Assembly (NCBI GenBank): GCA_014706295.1
Contig: JACSVZ010000001.1
Location: forward strand, 45,584,383 to 45,648,382
Direction: 5' to 3'
From: Lycocorax pyrrhopterus obiensis
Taxonomy: Eukaryota > Chordata > Aves > Passeriformes > Paradisaeidae
DNA: 64,000 bases
The notes below the pieces were generated by a model that saw only the letters and a program-made list of their open reading frames with translations, was not told the DNA's origin and ran no database searches. Of this stretch, positions 51,301 to 63,568 are shown one piece after another. Positions within the stretch are counted from its first letter, which is position 1, and each line of letters opens with the position of its first letter. The position numbers and the translations under genes are program-made.

Positions 51301-52680
51301 CTTTGCTAGCAAACATCTGTTCCAGATATCATGGACCTATGATAACAGTAAGACTAACTGTTTATGTGCTGAGATTGTCAAGTTTTCAGCAGATCATTAT
51401 CTTTCAGCCTTATAAAGCATCACCAGTAATTAACCTGTAGCAACATAACACGATTGCCGTCATGTTTTTGGTTTCTTAAGACAGTTGCAACTATCTTTTC
51501 AGGTGATTTTACTTTTTTTTTTTTCTTATTTAAACGTGTAACTCTTAATCTACCAGTATTTTCTTTTGTTAAGCCCGTTTAAAATTTTCTCTCTTCTCCT
51601 TTCTGAAAAGCTAAGTGCACTGGCTGTGGTAGATGTATTGAAATTTGGCACCTAAGGCACATTGTTAAAAAGGAGATCCACTTGATTATTCACCTGTGTC
51701 AAATCTTCCTTTTCCATTTTTGGCTATTCGGAACTGACAGCTGCAGGAGCATGATTCTAAACTGATTTCACCTTTCCAACATACATGGCAGTGTAACCTG
51801 CTTCATTCCACTCATCTGATGGCATACCTTATAGAACTCTACAAATTGTTAAAGAACTGGGATGAACTTATGCTAAGATCTGTCCATGTTATTGCAGACC
51901 TTAAAAAAGAAACAGTTGCAGACCAAGTTACCTTATACATGAAAGTTGGTGTCAGTCAGTCTGAGCATGTAGTGTTATCATAAATGACAGAGGAAAGGGA
52001 TCACTATCAAAATACTTTTGAAAGGAAACAATACAAAATAAGACAAAATTGCCTCTCCTCATGTACAAATTGCTTGCATTCGCAATGCTGCTTATTTTCC
52101 GTGATATATGTACTATACCTACACTTTATTTCTTTTTGTTTTCATGCCCAATCCCTGTTAAACATCAAGATAAGTATAATCATTTTAGAATGGTGTTCTT
52201 CTCTTACAGGTACTGAAAACCAAGATTCCATTAGAGGACACATATTCTTGATGACATCAAATACAGATGGATAAAGAAAAAAATCAAATCAGTAGGAGTT
52301 AAAAAATGAGACTTCAGTAACACATTTCAGTAAAAAAAATCTAATTCAACATTATGACTTCTGACATCAGATGTGATGATACTGATATTGAACATTTTGA
52401 AAATGAGATATGATCATTCAATATATATATTTGTGGTGAGTAAAGTAATGTTCAGCATCATGATGGAAACTAATACAGTAAGAATATGTTCCAATAAGGA
52501 AGAATCTTCAGAATACTTACTTTCTTTTAAGTCTTTCTGGAAAGTTTTCATTCTGCCACTGAGAGTAAAGATATCAGTAAACTAAACATTTCTTAGATAT
52601 TTTGGGTAAAATTAAAGAGAAAGTTTTCATAAGATCTCGATAAAGTAATCATTAAAAATAGGATTGCAGTGAAGAAATAA
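48348..52680. other. Unique AT-rich DNA with a 31-base tandem duplication
   Basis: No gene recognised. A 25-base word beginning AACAGAATTCTCTCTG occurs at 49590-49614 and at 49621-49645 with one mismatch (period 31). Open frames at 48586-48846 (86 codons) and 51984-52274 (96 codons) have no known domain. Confidence 0.5.
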
Positions 52681-53165
52681 TTCAGTGTTTTGCTGAGTGA
52701 TATCTGCTGTTGAGCCTACGGCAGATTTAAGCCATGGGAGAGCTTGACATATGTGACAGCATGCCATTTAGAAGTGGTGCCTGGATGTTATCCCTGGGGA
52801 AGGCTTCGTTTGGCTCTAGTGGTGTAAGGAAATGCTGAGAAATTCAGGTTACAAATTGAGCAATCCCCAGCTGTGTTATATACATTTTGTCTGAGCCTAT
52901 TACCACTCTTCCATTTTTGTATGATGAAACTGTGTCTGCTGTCATTCTGCTGAAGTCGTTAAATATTCTCAGCATTCCGCAGTGATATTGCTAATTGAGA
53001 AAAACACCATTAAATGCATTTTATTTTCATTTCAGTAGATCACAGTGACAATTACAGTGGAGCTAGAGTTCATGCCTCTGGCACATAATCACAATTTCTC
53101 CAACTTCCAAGCTTGCTGTCATTTGATATGCTCGGTTCTGTATCATCATGATCTTAGACATTGCC
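52681..53165. other. Candidate conserved noncoding segment
   Basis: Sequence of high complexity without low-complexity runs or retroelement signatures, set in AT-rich DNA. It includes a stretch near 52960-53035 rich in homeodomain-like TAATTG/ATTAAA words. Texture alone suggests possible constraint; nothing here proves it. Confidence 0.2.
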
Positions 53166-54825
53166 CACAGGAACTAAAATTATGAGAAAACTCTAGACAC
53201 CCCCTCCTATCACCATGAATCTTGACAATGAGATGGCTGTAATTTGAAAATTTCATAAGACATGTTTAAAGCACTACAAACAACATTCAGCTCTTAATCT
53301 CTTCTAAATATAGATACTGTTAAACAGTGACAAGAACTGTCTAAAGGCACTGGCTTTGTCAAGAGTTGTGGGATGGAGAAAAAATATTTAAAACTACTTC
53401 TCTGAAAAAAATATAAGCACACTTAACTCAAGGATGAGGAACTTCCCCTCCTAAAAATGGTAAAAGAAAATAAAGAAGGTTAAATATTTTTCCTTCCTCT
53501 TACATGGCAAAACCTGGGAATATAGCATATATTTCTCCGTTCCTATCCCTGTATCATAGCCATTCTTATGCGATGTGGGACACCGTGCACACAGTCTGTG
53601 GATTCAAAATGTCTGCTATAGCCTTCCAGCAATACTGCTATCTAATAGCTTAGATATTTAAAGGAAAACTTGCTAAAATCTCACCTTCTACTTTCAGTTA
53701 TTTGGAGGTAAGACAGCTATCCCTAATGCTGTGAGAAGTGAGGGTTCAGACTACCTCCTGTGTTTTGCCACTGGTGAGATATTCACTGAAGGCATGTTTG
53801 TGAGTTTGGAGCGAAAATTAGATTAATTTCCATTCTGTTGTTAAGACTACATTTAAGTTTATTTCATAGTATAGGTGTAGCCTGAGTGTTAGATCCTCAT
53901 GGCAAGCAGCCATATCTGAACTGCTCAAAAAAAAGGAAGATACAGATAGAGAAACAAAATGGTCCCAGTGAAAGGAAAAGACAGAGAAAGAATTAGAAAT
54001 AGAACAAAGTTATTGAAAACTGAAGCAGTTTGAGTCTTAGAAAACCCAGAAAAGCAGAACACTTGAAAGTTCATATATAACATGGTGTTTCAGGTTCCAA
54101 GAGTCAAGAAGATACTAAATGTTTTTTAACAAAGGAAAGTACTCATAGCTCCATCACCTGTTTACTTGGTTGATGCTAATCTGGGCAGTGAGCAGTGCAA
54201 CATTTGTCCTCTGAGGGACAGTGGGACCATGAAGGAAATGAGTGTTTATGTGTAGGTGCAGTATTTACAGCACTGTTTGCCTTCAAGGTTTTAATTACCA
54301 TTTCACTGTGTTCACAAAGTCAAAAAGACCCCAACAGGACCTAGAGAAGCCAACAGATAGCACATATCTGAATGGTGACTAGTCCAGAATTCAGGAAAGT
54401 TAGTAGCATCTATTTTCTTCCGTTCTTAAAGTGAAAATATTAGCAGCATGCAAGTGGTTTTGCATGTATTAACATTTATGTTTTAATTCAGGGTCACAGC
54501 TGAAGAAACAAGCATTGTTGTTATATGCATTACATAGGTTATGCATTAATCACCTAATCATGAAATCAGAATCAAACATAAGTATTCTGATTTGTTAAAT
54601 ATAAAGAATCTCTGCATTGTCACTAGGGTCGATCAGTTGTGGGGTACTTAATGAATGCTTCTGCTGCAGAGTTTAAACTTTCCACATCTAGCTCAGTAAA
54701 CATACATTACATAATAAATAAAATTTCTGTCACCTCATAATGATATTTTTCTGCCATTTTTAAACCCAAGAATCTGGACGCTCTTCTTTAAAATTTATTT
54801 TGCATAGACATGGATCTCACTTTCA
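53166..54825. other. Unique AT-rich DNA, no gene seen
   Basis: No gene or mobile element recognised. Confidence 0.5.
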
Positions 54826-54854
54826 ATCTATCTATCTATCTATCTATCTATCTA
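54826..54854 (+). repeat. (ATCT)n microsatellite
   Basis: Seven perfect tetranucleotide units (about 29 bases). A likely polymorphic short tandem repeat. Confidence 0.95.
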
Positions 54855-55393
54855 AAACAGAAGCTTCAGTTAAAATATTTTCATTTAATTAAAAAGAAAA
54901 TTCCAAATGACAAAATGAAACTTTTTTTTCATTTGCAAAAACAGACATTGTAGTAGACCTTTTTTAGTGAAAGGTTTGTTTCCACTTTTACATAGACTTA
55001 ATCTCCAATATTTTTTACAATTTTCATCTTATTGTTACAGCACTCTAGATTGCTCAGATTTTAAAAATAATCTTAGAGTGAAATACTATTTTTCAAAAAA
55101 AATAAAGGTACATTGTCAAAAATTCAGTTGGTGTTTATTTTTAAAAAGTATTTTGTTCTGATTAGCGGCAACACTTCTTCCGTGTTTATTGTACCAAATA
55201 TCAAAATATTGTGTATCAAATATTACCTGATATGCAACTCAAAATTAGTCAAAATATTCAATGACCAAAAAATGAAAAGTTAGCAGATAAAAATCAGCAA
55301 AGTTGAAGATGGTGTTCGGAATAATTAAGTAACTTAAAATGGTAGAGTCTGTGTAATATGAGAAAATACAATTGCTTAGAAACCAGTAGACTT
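54855..55393. other. Unique AT-rich DNA, no gene seen
   Basis: No gene or mobile element recognised. Confidence 0.5.
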
Positions 55394-55842
55394 TGTGTTG
55401 TCTGTATGTGCCAAGGGCTTGGCGGTGTCGGTGAGTGAGTGGGTCTGCAAGGGCAACTTCTGTGCTGGGCTCAGCCTGTTGCAGTCAGCTCCAGCAGATG
55501 CACTGCAGGGCACGGCTGAGCCCCACAGTCAGGATGCTGGTACCTGCTTGGAAATGTATTCAAGAAAAAGCAAAATGCTGCCTGGCAAAGTGAGGAAAAA
55601 GACTGTGACAAACAGGCCTGCAGACACCAAGATCAGTGAAGGAGGAGGGGAAGGAGGTGCTCCAGGTACCTGAGCAGGGACTCCCCTGCAGCTCCTGGAA
55701 GACAACCACAGAGGGGTTGGTATTTTCACACAGCCTGTGGAGAGCACCACGCCAAAGCAGATATTCACACTGCAGCCTGTGGAGGACTCCTGTGTAGGAG
55801 CAGGTGGATATTCCTGAGCAGCCTATGGAGAGGATCAGGGCA
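55394..55842 (+). mobile_element. 5' part of an ERV LTR (plus)
   Basis: Same broad family as the 41532 and 44596 copies. It has GCACGGCTGAGCCCCACAG, a decayed promoter-like box (TGTATTCAAG, 55555-55564), GGCAAAGTGAGG, CAGACACCAAGATCAGTGAAG, CAGGGACTCCCCTGCAGC and the repeated ...CCTGTGGAGAG... units. The polyadenylation signal and U5 are missing. It is therefore truncated at the 3' side, the opposite of the 24875 copy. Open frames on both strands are LTR shadows. Confidence 0.75.
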
Positions 55843-57978
55843 ATATGTATGAATGTGTTAAGATGGAAAGTAGGAACTGTTTTCAGTGGCTGAAGGGAAG
55901 TGTTACCTGGTAATGGATTTTCCCTGCTGAGATTTTATTTGCACTGAAATACCTGCGTGTTGTGTTTCAGCAACTTAACACTGGTAGCCAGTTAGGATAT
56001 ATTTATATGGTTACTTGCATATCAGTAAATCCATGACAGCAGAATATGGATCCTGAACAATTAATACTCTAGACAGGTAACCTACATAGTGCAACATAAC
56101 AGTGTATCTGCGCTGCACAACATCTCTGTGCCTTGACAGTTGTGACACATCACTGCCACACATCTTTTTCACCGGGTGATAATTCTGACATCCATGTTAC
56201 AAAGATGTTCAGCAAAATGAAAAAAAAAAAAAAAAAAGGCAGAGAATTTTCAGTCAGCTAAAGCTACCAGAACAACAGGCAGGGTTTTAACTGCTGCCTG
56301 TGAAACCAAGCAAGACCCAAAATATGTAAGGCTGTAGTGAAATGTGACAGTCTGGGGCTGCACTGTGAGAAGTGCAAGTTTCCAATGTTCAGCAAACTAT
56401 AAATAATATCTATGGAGAAGGCAAAATCCTTACACACAATTTTTTAGAGGTTTTAAAATTTTTTACAATTATTTTTTTCCCCCTCACTTTTCATAAAATG
56501 GCAGCCCTAAATACATTCTCTCTGCTCTGGAAAAAAACTATGAATCTCATCTCAGAAAGGCCTACATAAGCCCTTGCTCCTGCTACTCCATCTCTTTCAA
56601 TATTTTCTGCTGTCATAAAAATAACCAAACAGATAAACAGAAAAAAAAACCTCCTCAAACAACAGAAAGAATATTCTTAGAACAAGAATATTCTCATATT
56701 CTTGTACTAAGGAAAAAAAGATGTTTCCATTAGATCACCAAAGAGCACTCTCCCATAAAACATATTCTTATTATCCTTTTTTTCACTACATCTATGAATT
56801 ATCATAGTTTTAAATTAAAGATTGCCAGTAATAAGTACACGGACTATGGGGCAGTTGCTTTTCTTTCAGTTGTCTCGCAGTCCTTCAATGGATTTTGGTT
56901 AACATAAAAACCAGAAAAATATTTGGGCGGCTTATTCCTGATTCATTTTATCCTCAAACTGAAGGGATGAGGAAATTTTGGATAAACGAAACGATTTAGA
57001 ATAGAAGGTGTTTCATAAACACAAATGATAGTGCTGCTATTACTGTACCAGTAATAAAGGCAACCTGAAGCCAAGGTATGGAACCTTGAGTGTCATTTCA
57101 TTAGATTCATATGAGGCATTTTTAAGCTCATGGTGAGCTCACAGTTCATAAAAATAATACTGTGCAGTGAAGTAGGTGATGTAGAAGAAAAAAATCACAG
57201 ACACAAATGTTAAATTTTTAGTAATATAAAATTGCTTTAAATGAAGAGATCTGCAAATTAGTTTTCTAGCAAGTAAAACTTTCAAACTATAAAGAGAACA
57301 TATTTTCATAGTATTCATCTAGAAAATAAATAAAGTTTTAGCGCACCATTTAAATTACTTTTTTTTTCTGTTGCTTCCTAAGCATCTTGAAAAGTTTCCA
57401 GCACGAAATTAGATCATGTGATGTCTGCTAACAAATTCTCATTTTCATATGCAGTGATTAAAAATAATTGGAGATTAATAATGCATATACTTGGCAATTC
57501 TTTCTATAAACAGCTTAAACTTTATTTTTCTCAGCCTTCTTTTGTGGAAAATGGCAGCACAGGTTTAGGCCCTGAAAGTTGAAAGGAAATAAAATTGTCA
57601 TAGGGGAGTGAGTAGGGAGTCGTGGATTGTGCTGTAATTTGTCCTTTTGTTGGTGGTAGTTCAGGGGGAAAAGAGGCATGGGTTTTGTTGGGTTTTTTTT
57701 GGTTTTTTGGTTTTTTTTTTTCAATTAAAAGAGTCTTTCTTGTATTTTTTAAAGACTAAAGGATTAAAGTCTAGTAACGCAAATTTTGTTCAATGGCACA
57801 TGCATAAAATTTCTGATAGCTGAGCTACCAGAGGGAGTCATTTTTTTTGTTTTTTTTTTCTCATCGGTACCTCACTTACCTAAATAATTTCCTTGTCATC
57901 TATTGAGTTTTAACAGTAGAATGTTAGCAAGCAAAAACCTTGAATCTGTTCTCTCTGGGCTCAATTAACTCTATCAAG
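55843..57978. other. Unique AT-rich DNA with homopolymers
   Basis: No gene recognised. Contains an 18-base poly-A run (56220-56237), a pair of AGAATATTCT palindromes (56668-56694) and T/G-rich runs at 57687-57721. Confidence 0.5.
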
Positions 57979-58263
57979 TTAGCAGAGCAAGGAGCAGCAC
58001 TTTACACTGACAGAACTGTCTGAAATGGACTGTGCTCTAGGGTCACAAGTCATCTCCTGTTCAATTCTTGTTCTATAAAGAAGTCTTTTCAACTTTTCAT
58101 ACAGCTGCTTATGCATTGCTGTCGTGTGTTCACTTTGTGATAGGGACCAGAAATCAAATGAAGAGAAGCCAGGTCTCTCATATTCTTCTTTATCTGGTTC
58201 TTGCACACATGCTAGTAGGCTATGATTAAAAGAGACTCTCCGGGTTCCCTCCCATAATAGCAT
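57979..58263 (-). CDS. Unrecognised protein-like frame, possible exon
   Basis: A minus-strand frame of 94 codons whose composition looks like protein rather than chance. The central part has mixed charge (PDKEEYERPGFSSFDFWSL, then MHKQLYEKLKRLLYRTRIEQ) and could be helical in its second half. The start Met may be fortuitous. If this is an internal exon, an acceptor-like CAAG lies at about 58200-58203 and a donor-like GTAAAGT at 58005-57999, which would give an exon of about 194 bases (58006-58199). Read through, it ends at a stop after CCSLLC. I recognise no family and see no companion exon within the window. Most of the flanking DNA is unique. Confidence 0.3.
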   Translation of the reverse strand: MLLWEGTRRVSFNHSLLACVQEPDKEEYERPGFSSFDFWSLSQSEHTTAMHKQLYEKLKRLLYRTRIEQEMTCDPRAQSISDSSVSVKCCSLLC

Positions 58264-59990
58264 TCACAGTTGGATGAAGTACTAGCAGGAGACTTACATA
58301 TGTGGTCAAATTTATGCATAAAATTATCCTATTACTTTTTTTATTTGATGCTGTGTTGTAAGAAACTGCAAACCTTTCTCGACTAGTTTTGTTCATACCA
58401 TTCAGTTTTATAAAAATCTATAACTTCTCAATTGTATTCTCTCCAAGCTAAAAATTTATTAAAAATTTTCTCACAAGAAAGTTGTTTCATAGTTTTGAAT
58501 AATCATCCTTTTTTCCATTAGCCCATATCCTGTAGGGTTTACAATTTAAGTGATTTTATCCCTCTCTTTTTTCCTTTTTTTCCCTTTTTTTTTTTTTTTT
58601 TCTTTCCAGGGTATAGAATAACAGAAACCTGGATTCAGAATGACAGCTTTTTTTTCCTTTTGATCTCAGTTTCTTTCCTACTAATTAGCTGGTCCTCAAG
58701 TATTTTTCTGTGAAAAAAACCCAAAAGACATAGTATTTTGACTTCTATTGGTGTTACTGTTATTTGAAAGAGCAGAGGAAAAATAATTGTCAGCAAAAGA
58801 GAGTTCTGAATCTGCAAAAGTTTCAAAATGATTTTATGCATGATGAGAAAAGTAGATCACCCAACTACAAAAATTTAAAAATAATTGATTAAAGAGCAGT
58901 CTTCTCCTTAAAGAGTAATAGTGATTTTACTTTAAAAATGCTATATTTGATAATGAAATCTTTTTTGTTCTTAATTAAAGACCTATAAATATAGAAATAC
59001 ATCATTATCAGGCACTATTGATATATTTCTTATCTATTGATAACAAATGATTTCAGAATTCTAATTTATAGAAAATGTATCTGGAAAGAAAATTCATATT
59101 GATCCTGATATTCAGCACCCAGTGGGTGTCAAGAACCATGGGAGTTTTGCCTTTCATTTTTGCAGGGACAGATTTTCCCCACAAGTTTTTATTAATATGG
59201 CTTTAGTTTCGCATGAGGGCATGGAATTGTTTTATACACACACATTTGTCTAGATTGGTTCTGTTTCTTAGACCACTTTATGAAGAGTGCTTAATAGTTT
59301 TCTATGATGGTTTTCTTATCACATGTCCTGAATTAGCTGTACTTGTTTCATAGAAGTTAATAACACAAAATTAAAGTGGTGAGCAATTGGTTACAATTGT
59401 TAATAATCTAACACAGTAACTGGTAATACAACATTGGTAATACAATATTGATACAGATACAAGACATTTCAGTGCTCTCTGTTTGAGCCAATATTTTTCA
59501 GTGAACAACCTAAATTCTTTATGATTTTGGTGATTATCCAAAAAAGGGCAGAAGAAATATTAGAAGTGATAAAATACAGCTCTCTAGAATTCGAATTCTC
59601 TTGAGGATTTTTGACCTTGAAGGGATTAAACAAAACCTGAAAGAGAAAAAAACGCTCATAAGACTGACAGTTGCTGGCATATTTCCATGTGTGTTTCATG
59701 TAGTAATATAGAAGGTTCAACATTAACTTAAATACCCACTGGATGAAATAAATACATGAATTAAAAAGAATAATCAATTTCAGTGTTTTTTAACATGTTT
59801 TTGGAAGTATTTGATTTCTTTAATAAATATTTGGTATTCTCTGTACTCTTTGATAAGAGCAGTAGGACACTGAAGTTTGATTCAGGATACTTGATTTCTA
59901 TTTTTAGCTCATCTGCTCCAAGACAGACCTTGGGCAAGTCATCTCAAACCTCTTAAGATCCAGTTTTTGCGTTTAACTCTTGAATCTCCT
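58264..59990. other. Unique AT-rich DNA, no gene seen
   Basis: No gene or mobile element recognised. A poly-T tract lies at about 58585-58601. A small direct repeat, TGGTAATACAA, lies near 59421-59447. The 102-codon minus frame at 59469-59777 shows no domain. Confidence 0.5.
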
Positions 59991-60085
59991 AGTCTTTCTA
60001 GATAATCTTCTAGACATCTTTCTAGATATATTTTTTATCTTTCTAGATATCTTTTAATCTTTCTAGATATCCTTCTAGATAATAA
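59991..60085 (+). repeat. TCTAGA-containing minisatellite
   Basis: Six copies of a degenerate unit (about 12-20 bases, core CTTTCTAGATAT) within 95 bases. Each copy contains the palindrome TCTAGA. Copies differ in spacing and by one or two bases, so it is an imperfect tandem array. Confidence 0.85.
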
Positions 60086-62017
60086 GCAATTGTTTTAGGG
60101 CAGAAACTGTACCTTATTGAAAGTAAAATATCTGGAATTACAGGTATTCAGACTGTTTAGAAAGTTTAGACTATTATTCACCTAAGTATACAGCTCTGTA
60201 TTGCTTTCTCTAAATTTATTTCTTTCCATGATATTTGGTGCTTTAGAATCGCAATTTTTCTTTTGTGAGATAAGGACTTTTCATTAAACAGTTGAAATGG
60301 CTAAAATTGTTTATGCGTAAGAAAGCTACCAAATCTTTCTCTCATTTAATGTTTAGGTGTATTTCATATTTTCAGTATCAATTCAAAATGGAAAGGTGTC
60401 AAAATTTGGTTAATCCCCCCTCAAATGCAACATGGGTGAGTTATCACTCTTCTTTCTTCAGATGACACTGTGACATAAGTATCACACTGCAAATCCTAAG
60501 AAACTGACATAGTGGTGAACTAAGAAGAAACCTATCAGAAAATGTTTGGCATGTTCTACGATGCGGAGTTGAAAGTCCTTGAGAGGTATTTGGTCAGAAA
60601 GATCTCAAACACCTAAATAAAACACACAGGGAAAAGTTTTACTGCAACAGTGTGATCTTTATAGATTGACTTACCACTTAAAAATCAAGAAGTAGATGAG
60701 ATTTCATAACAACTCCAAGTAGATGGGGTAGGATGAAGTGCTTAAGTTTCTTATTCAAGAATTGTAGACTTGCGGCTGGAAGCACATCCCATAAATAACC
60801 GTGGTAACAAATAATAGCAAATAACATCTGTGCTTACACTAACTCAGGAAAAAAAAATTTACAAGGGCCATCAATCTTCATGCTTTAGGGCACGAGCTGA
60901 TCTCCAGCTGACACCCACAAGCAATCTCTCTCATGGTGTTTTATTACACAGTAAAGTAGATTACGAGCTTTTGTGACTTTGGAGAAGGAACAAACATTGA
61001 GCACAGGCACTGATAAAGTACAGGACTACAAAGACCATTGCTCCAACCCAAGATCACAATACTTATAAAAAAATGTCACAACTTTCTTGAAAATTTAAGA
61101 TTGATCAAATTTTAGGTTACCCAGTGAAACTAATTAACTAATCACTCTGTGAGAAAAATATTTTTTAAATGAAAATTCAAGGCAAACATAAAAAAAAAAA
61201 TTAGCAACACTTGAATTTAAATCATACAGGAGACATTAATGCAATTAGGATAATATCAGGTAATTAAATAGATCATTAAAAGACATTCTTCCTTTGACAA
61301 CAATCTCAGAAAAGTAATAGTAGCATTTTTCCTTGAGAAGAGTTTAAGTTATATATATTCTCTCAGACAAATTAGAAACTTCACATGAAAAAAATAGAGA
61401 ATGGGTGAGTTTTCTTTATGTGATAGAAGTTGGAACTTTTTATCCTATCCACCACATCATTTGGGGAAAATTAAGAAAAAAAAAAAAAGAAAAAAAAAGT
61501 TATGTATTGGTTTTTTTAATTTGGCTTTATGTTATTTGGTTTCTTAGACTTGCTTTTATAGCTTAAAAATTCTTATAACTTCCATGTATTTTTTACATAG
61601 GTAAAGAACAATATATTTCCAGAGGTCAAGCTTTATTGCTACTGATGGAAAGAGACAGGGCTTCCTAAAAGTTTAAGTAGAAAAAGGTAAAGACCTGCAT
61701 AATGTTAGGTTGCTTTTCACAATTGTATTTTGAACATGATTACCGATTGTGATTTTCACAGAACTTAAAATTTTGGGTTTATTTTGAGAAGGAGAAAAAA
61801 AATCAGTGTAACAGAGCAGAAGCTAGAGATTACAAGAGGCTGAGTGTGAAGTCTCTGGCATCACCCTAATAAGCAATTAATGAAGCAAAAGTAAGTATAA
61901 GCATGTAATGTGGCTAGAACAGCATGCAAAAAAAAGACCCAACATAATGATTAAAATATAAGATGAAGTACTACATAAAATATGCATTATGAATCTCTGC
62001 AGGTGCCTAATGCCTTA
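60086..62017. other. Unique AT-rich DNA, no gene seen
   Basis: No gene or mobile element recognised. A-rich runs at about 61188 and 61473-61498. Confidence 0.5.
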
Positions 62018-62275
62018 AAATACTTAAAGGGGGACTACAAGAAAGCTGGGGAGGGAAATTTTGCAAGGGTACATCAATAGGACAAGGGGTAATGTCTTTA
62101 AACCAAAAGAGGTTAGATGCTACAAAGAAATTCTTTACTGTGAGGGTGGTGAAACTGGCAGAGGCTCCCCAGATAACTTGTAGATGTCCCATCCCTGGAA
62201 GCATTCAAGGTCAGGTTGGATCTAGATGTAGTTTAAGGTCTCTTCCTACTCAAAGCATTCTATGATTCCATGAAT
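62018..62275 (+). mobile_element. CR1 LINE 3' fragment (plus)
   Basis: 5'-truncated CR1 covering the last coding part and the 3' UTR: CAAGAAAGCTGGGGAGGG, AATAGGACAAGGGGTAATG, AGAAATTCTTTACTGTGAGG, CCATCCCTGGAAGCATTCAAG and the tail GCATTCTATGATTCCATG. A small internal deletion is likely around 62130, where the family usually has a longer stretch. Open frames here are debris. Confidence 0.9.
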
Positions 62276-63392
62276 TTAATTGTGAATAATTTGGATTTAA
62301 AGCCCTTTGATCTATTGGGTATCTCTGCTATACGTCATAGATTAAATTTGTAGTGTAACTTTCCTGTGGTTAATTTGATTTATACCGATGCAAGATTCAC
62401 ATAATTAAGAACTGAATGAGACCTTGTTATATACAGACAGGAGGAGCAGGGGCAAACTTTTCTAACAAAAATGTAGGTCAGCATAGGAAATGTTCCAAAA
62501 GTCTGGCATTCTAAATGAAACCTTGGATGTCATAAAAGAGAAACTGTAAATTATTTTAGAAGACAACTGATTAATGGCATGAAGCACTCTTAAAACCCTA
62601 GACTTAGATTTCTTTTTTCATCTCTAAAAAATAGATCAGATAAAGTAGATGGCCAGCTTATTTTAGCTGCTTGTATTTCTCTCTCCATTCAATTCAACAC
62701 TCCTGGGTCCAGAGGAAGAGAATAAACAGAAAAACTTAATTATATGCCCCAGTGACAATGAAATAACTACAGAAGGCTGGGAAGGATTCTCTGTTCTTCT
62801 TTTTTATTATTACTTTTTATCATTAGGATAAAGAACATTGTGACTATTGGGAAAATACTTAATAAAGAAAACTTTTTTTCTGTTGTTATAAACTAGTAAA
62901 CTACATATGCTCATGAATGCATCTGGGCACTGGGGCCAGGTGGCAACAAGCAGTGAGACTCAATCATAGCAAGTAAGTCTTCAGAGCTGTGTGTCTTTAT
63001 GCAGAATTCCTTGTGGAACAGTTCCTAGAAAATTCTACCTCCTAAGGAGTGTCCAGACCCCTGTGTGAGACTGCTTGTTGGCACATACCACAATCACCCT
63101 GGGGAATTTTCTAGCACTTTGCTAGTATAAAATATTGTGTTCTGATGCTTGGGAATGTTCCCAAATACTGTTTAATTTACCTTTAAAAACACAGCTTTTA
63201 GGAAGAAATCCTCCCATAGATATCTTCTATATTAGGAGGTCCATATTCACATTCTCTCTTGCTCATTCAATTCCATGCATTTTTGGCCCCATTAGCTTTG
63301 AAGTCTTGTTGCTGCACAGTAAGCCAGAGTTAGTGGGGAGAATGAAAGAGAACTTCCTGTAAACTCTTATGTGTCTTGTTACTTAACTTCCA
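62276..63392. other. Unique AT-rich DNA, no gene seen
   Basis: No gene or mobile element recognised. Confidence 0.5.
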
Positions 63393-63568
63393 GTGAGTGA
63401 GGCACTGGAACAGCTTGTCCAGGAAAGTTGCGGATGCTCCTTCCCTGGAGGTTTTCAAGGCCAGGCTGGATGGACCTCCGAGCAACTTGGTCTAGTTGAT
63501 AATGTTCTTGCCTGAGGCAGGGATCTTCAACATCACCTTCCCACCCAAACCATTCTATGATTCTGTGA
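63393..63568 (+). mobile_element. CR1 LINE 3' fragment (plus)
   Basis: Short CR1 3' end: GTGAGTGAGGCACTGGAACAG, TCCTTCCCTGGAGGTTTTC, CAAGGCCAGGCTGGATGG, and the tail CATTCTATGATTCTGTG. The 119-codon minus frame at 63379-63738 is antisense to it. Confidence 0.9.

Noticed and set aside
54826..54854. ATCT array considered as a CRISPR-like repeat
   Set aside because: A simple tetranucleotide microsatellite without spacers, in an animal genome.
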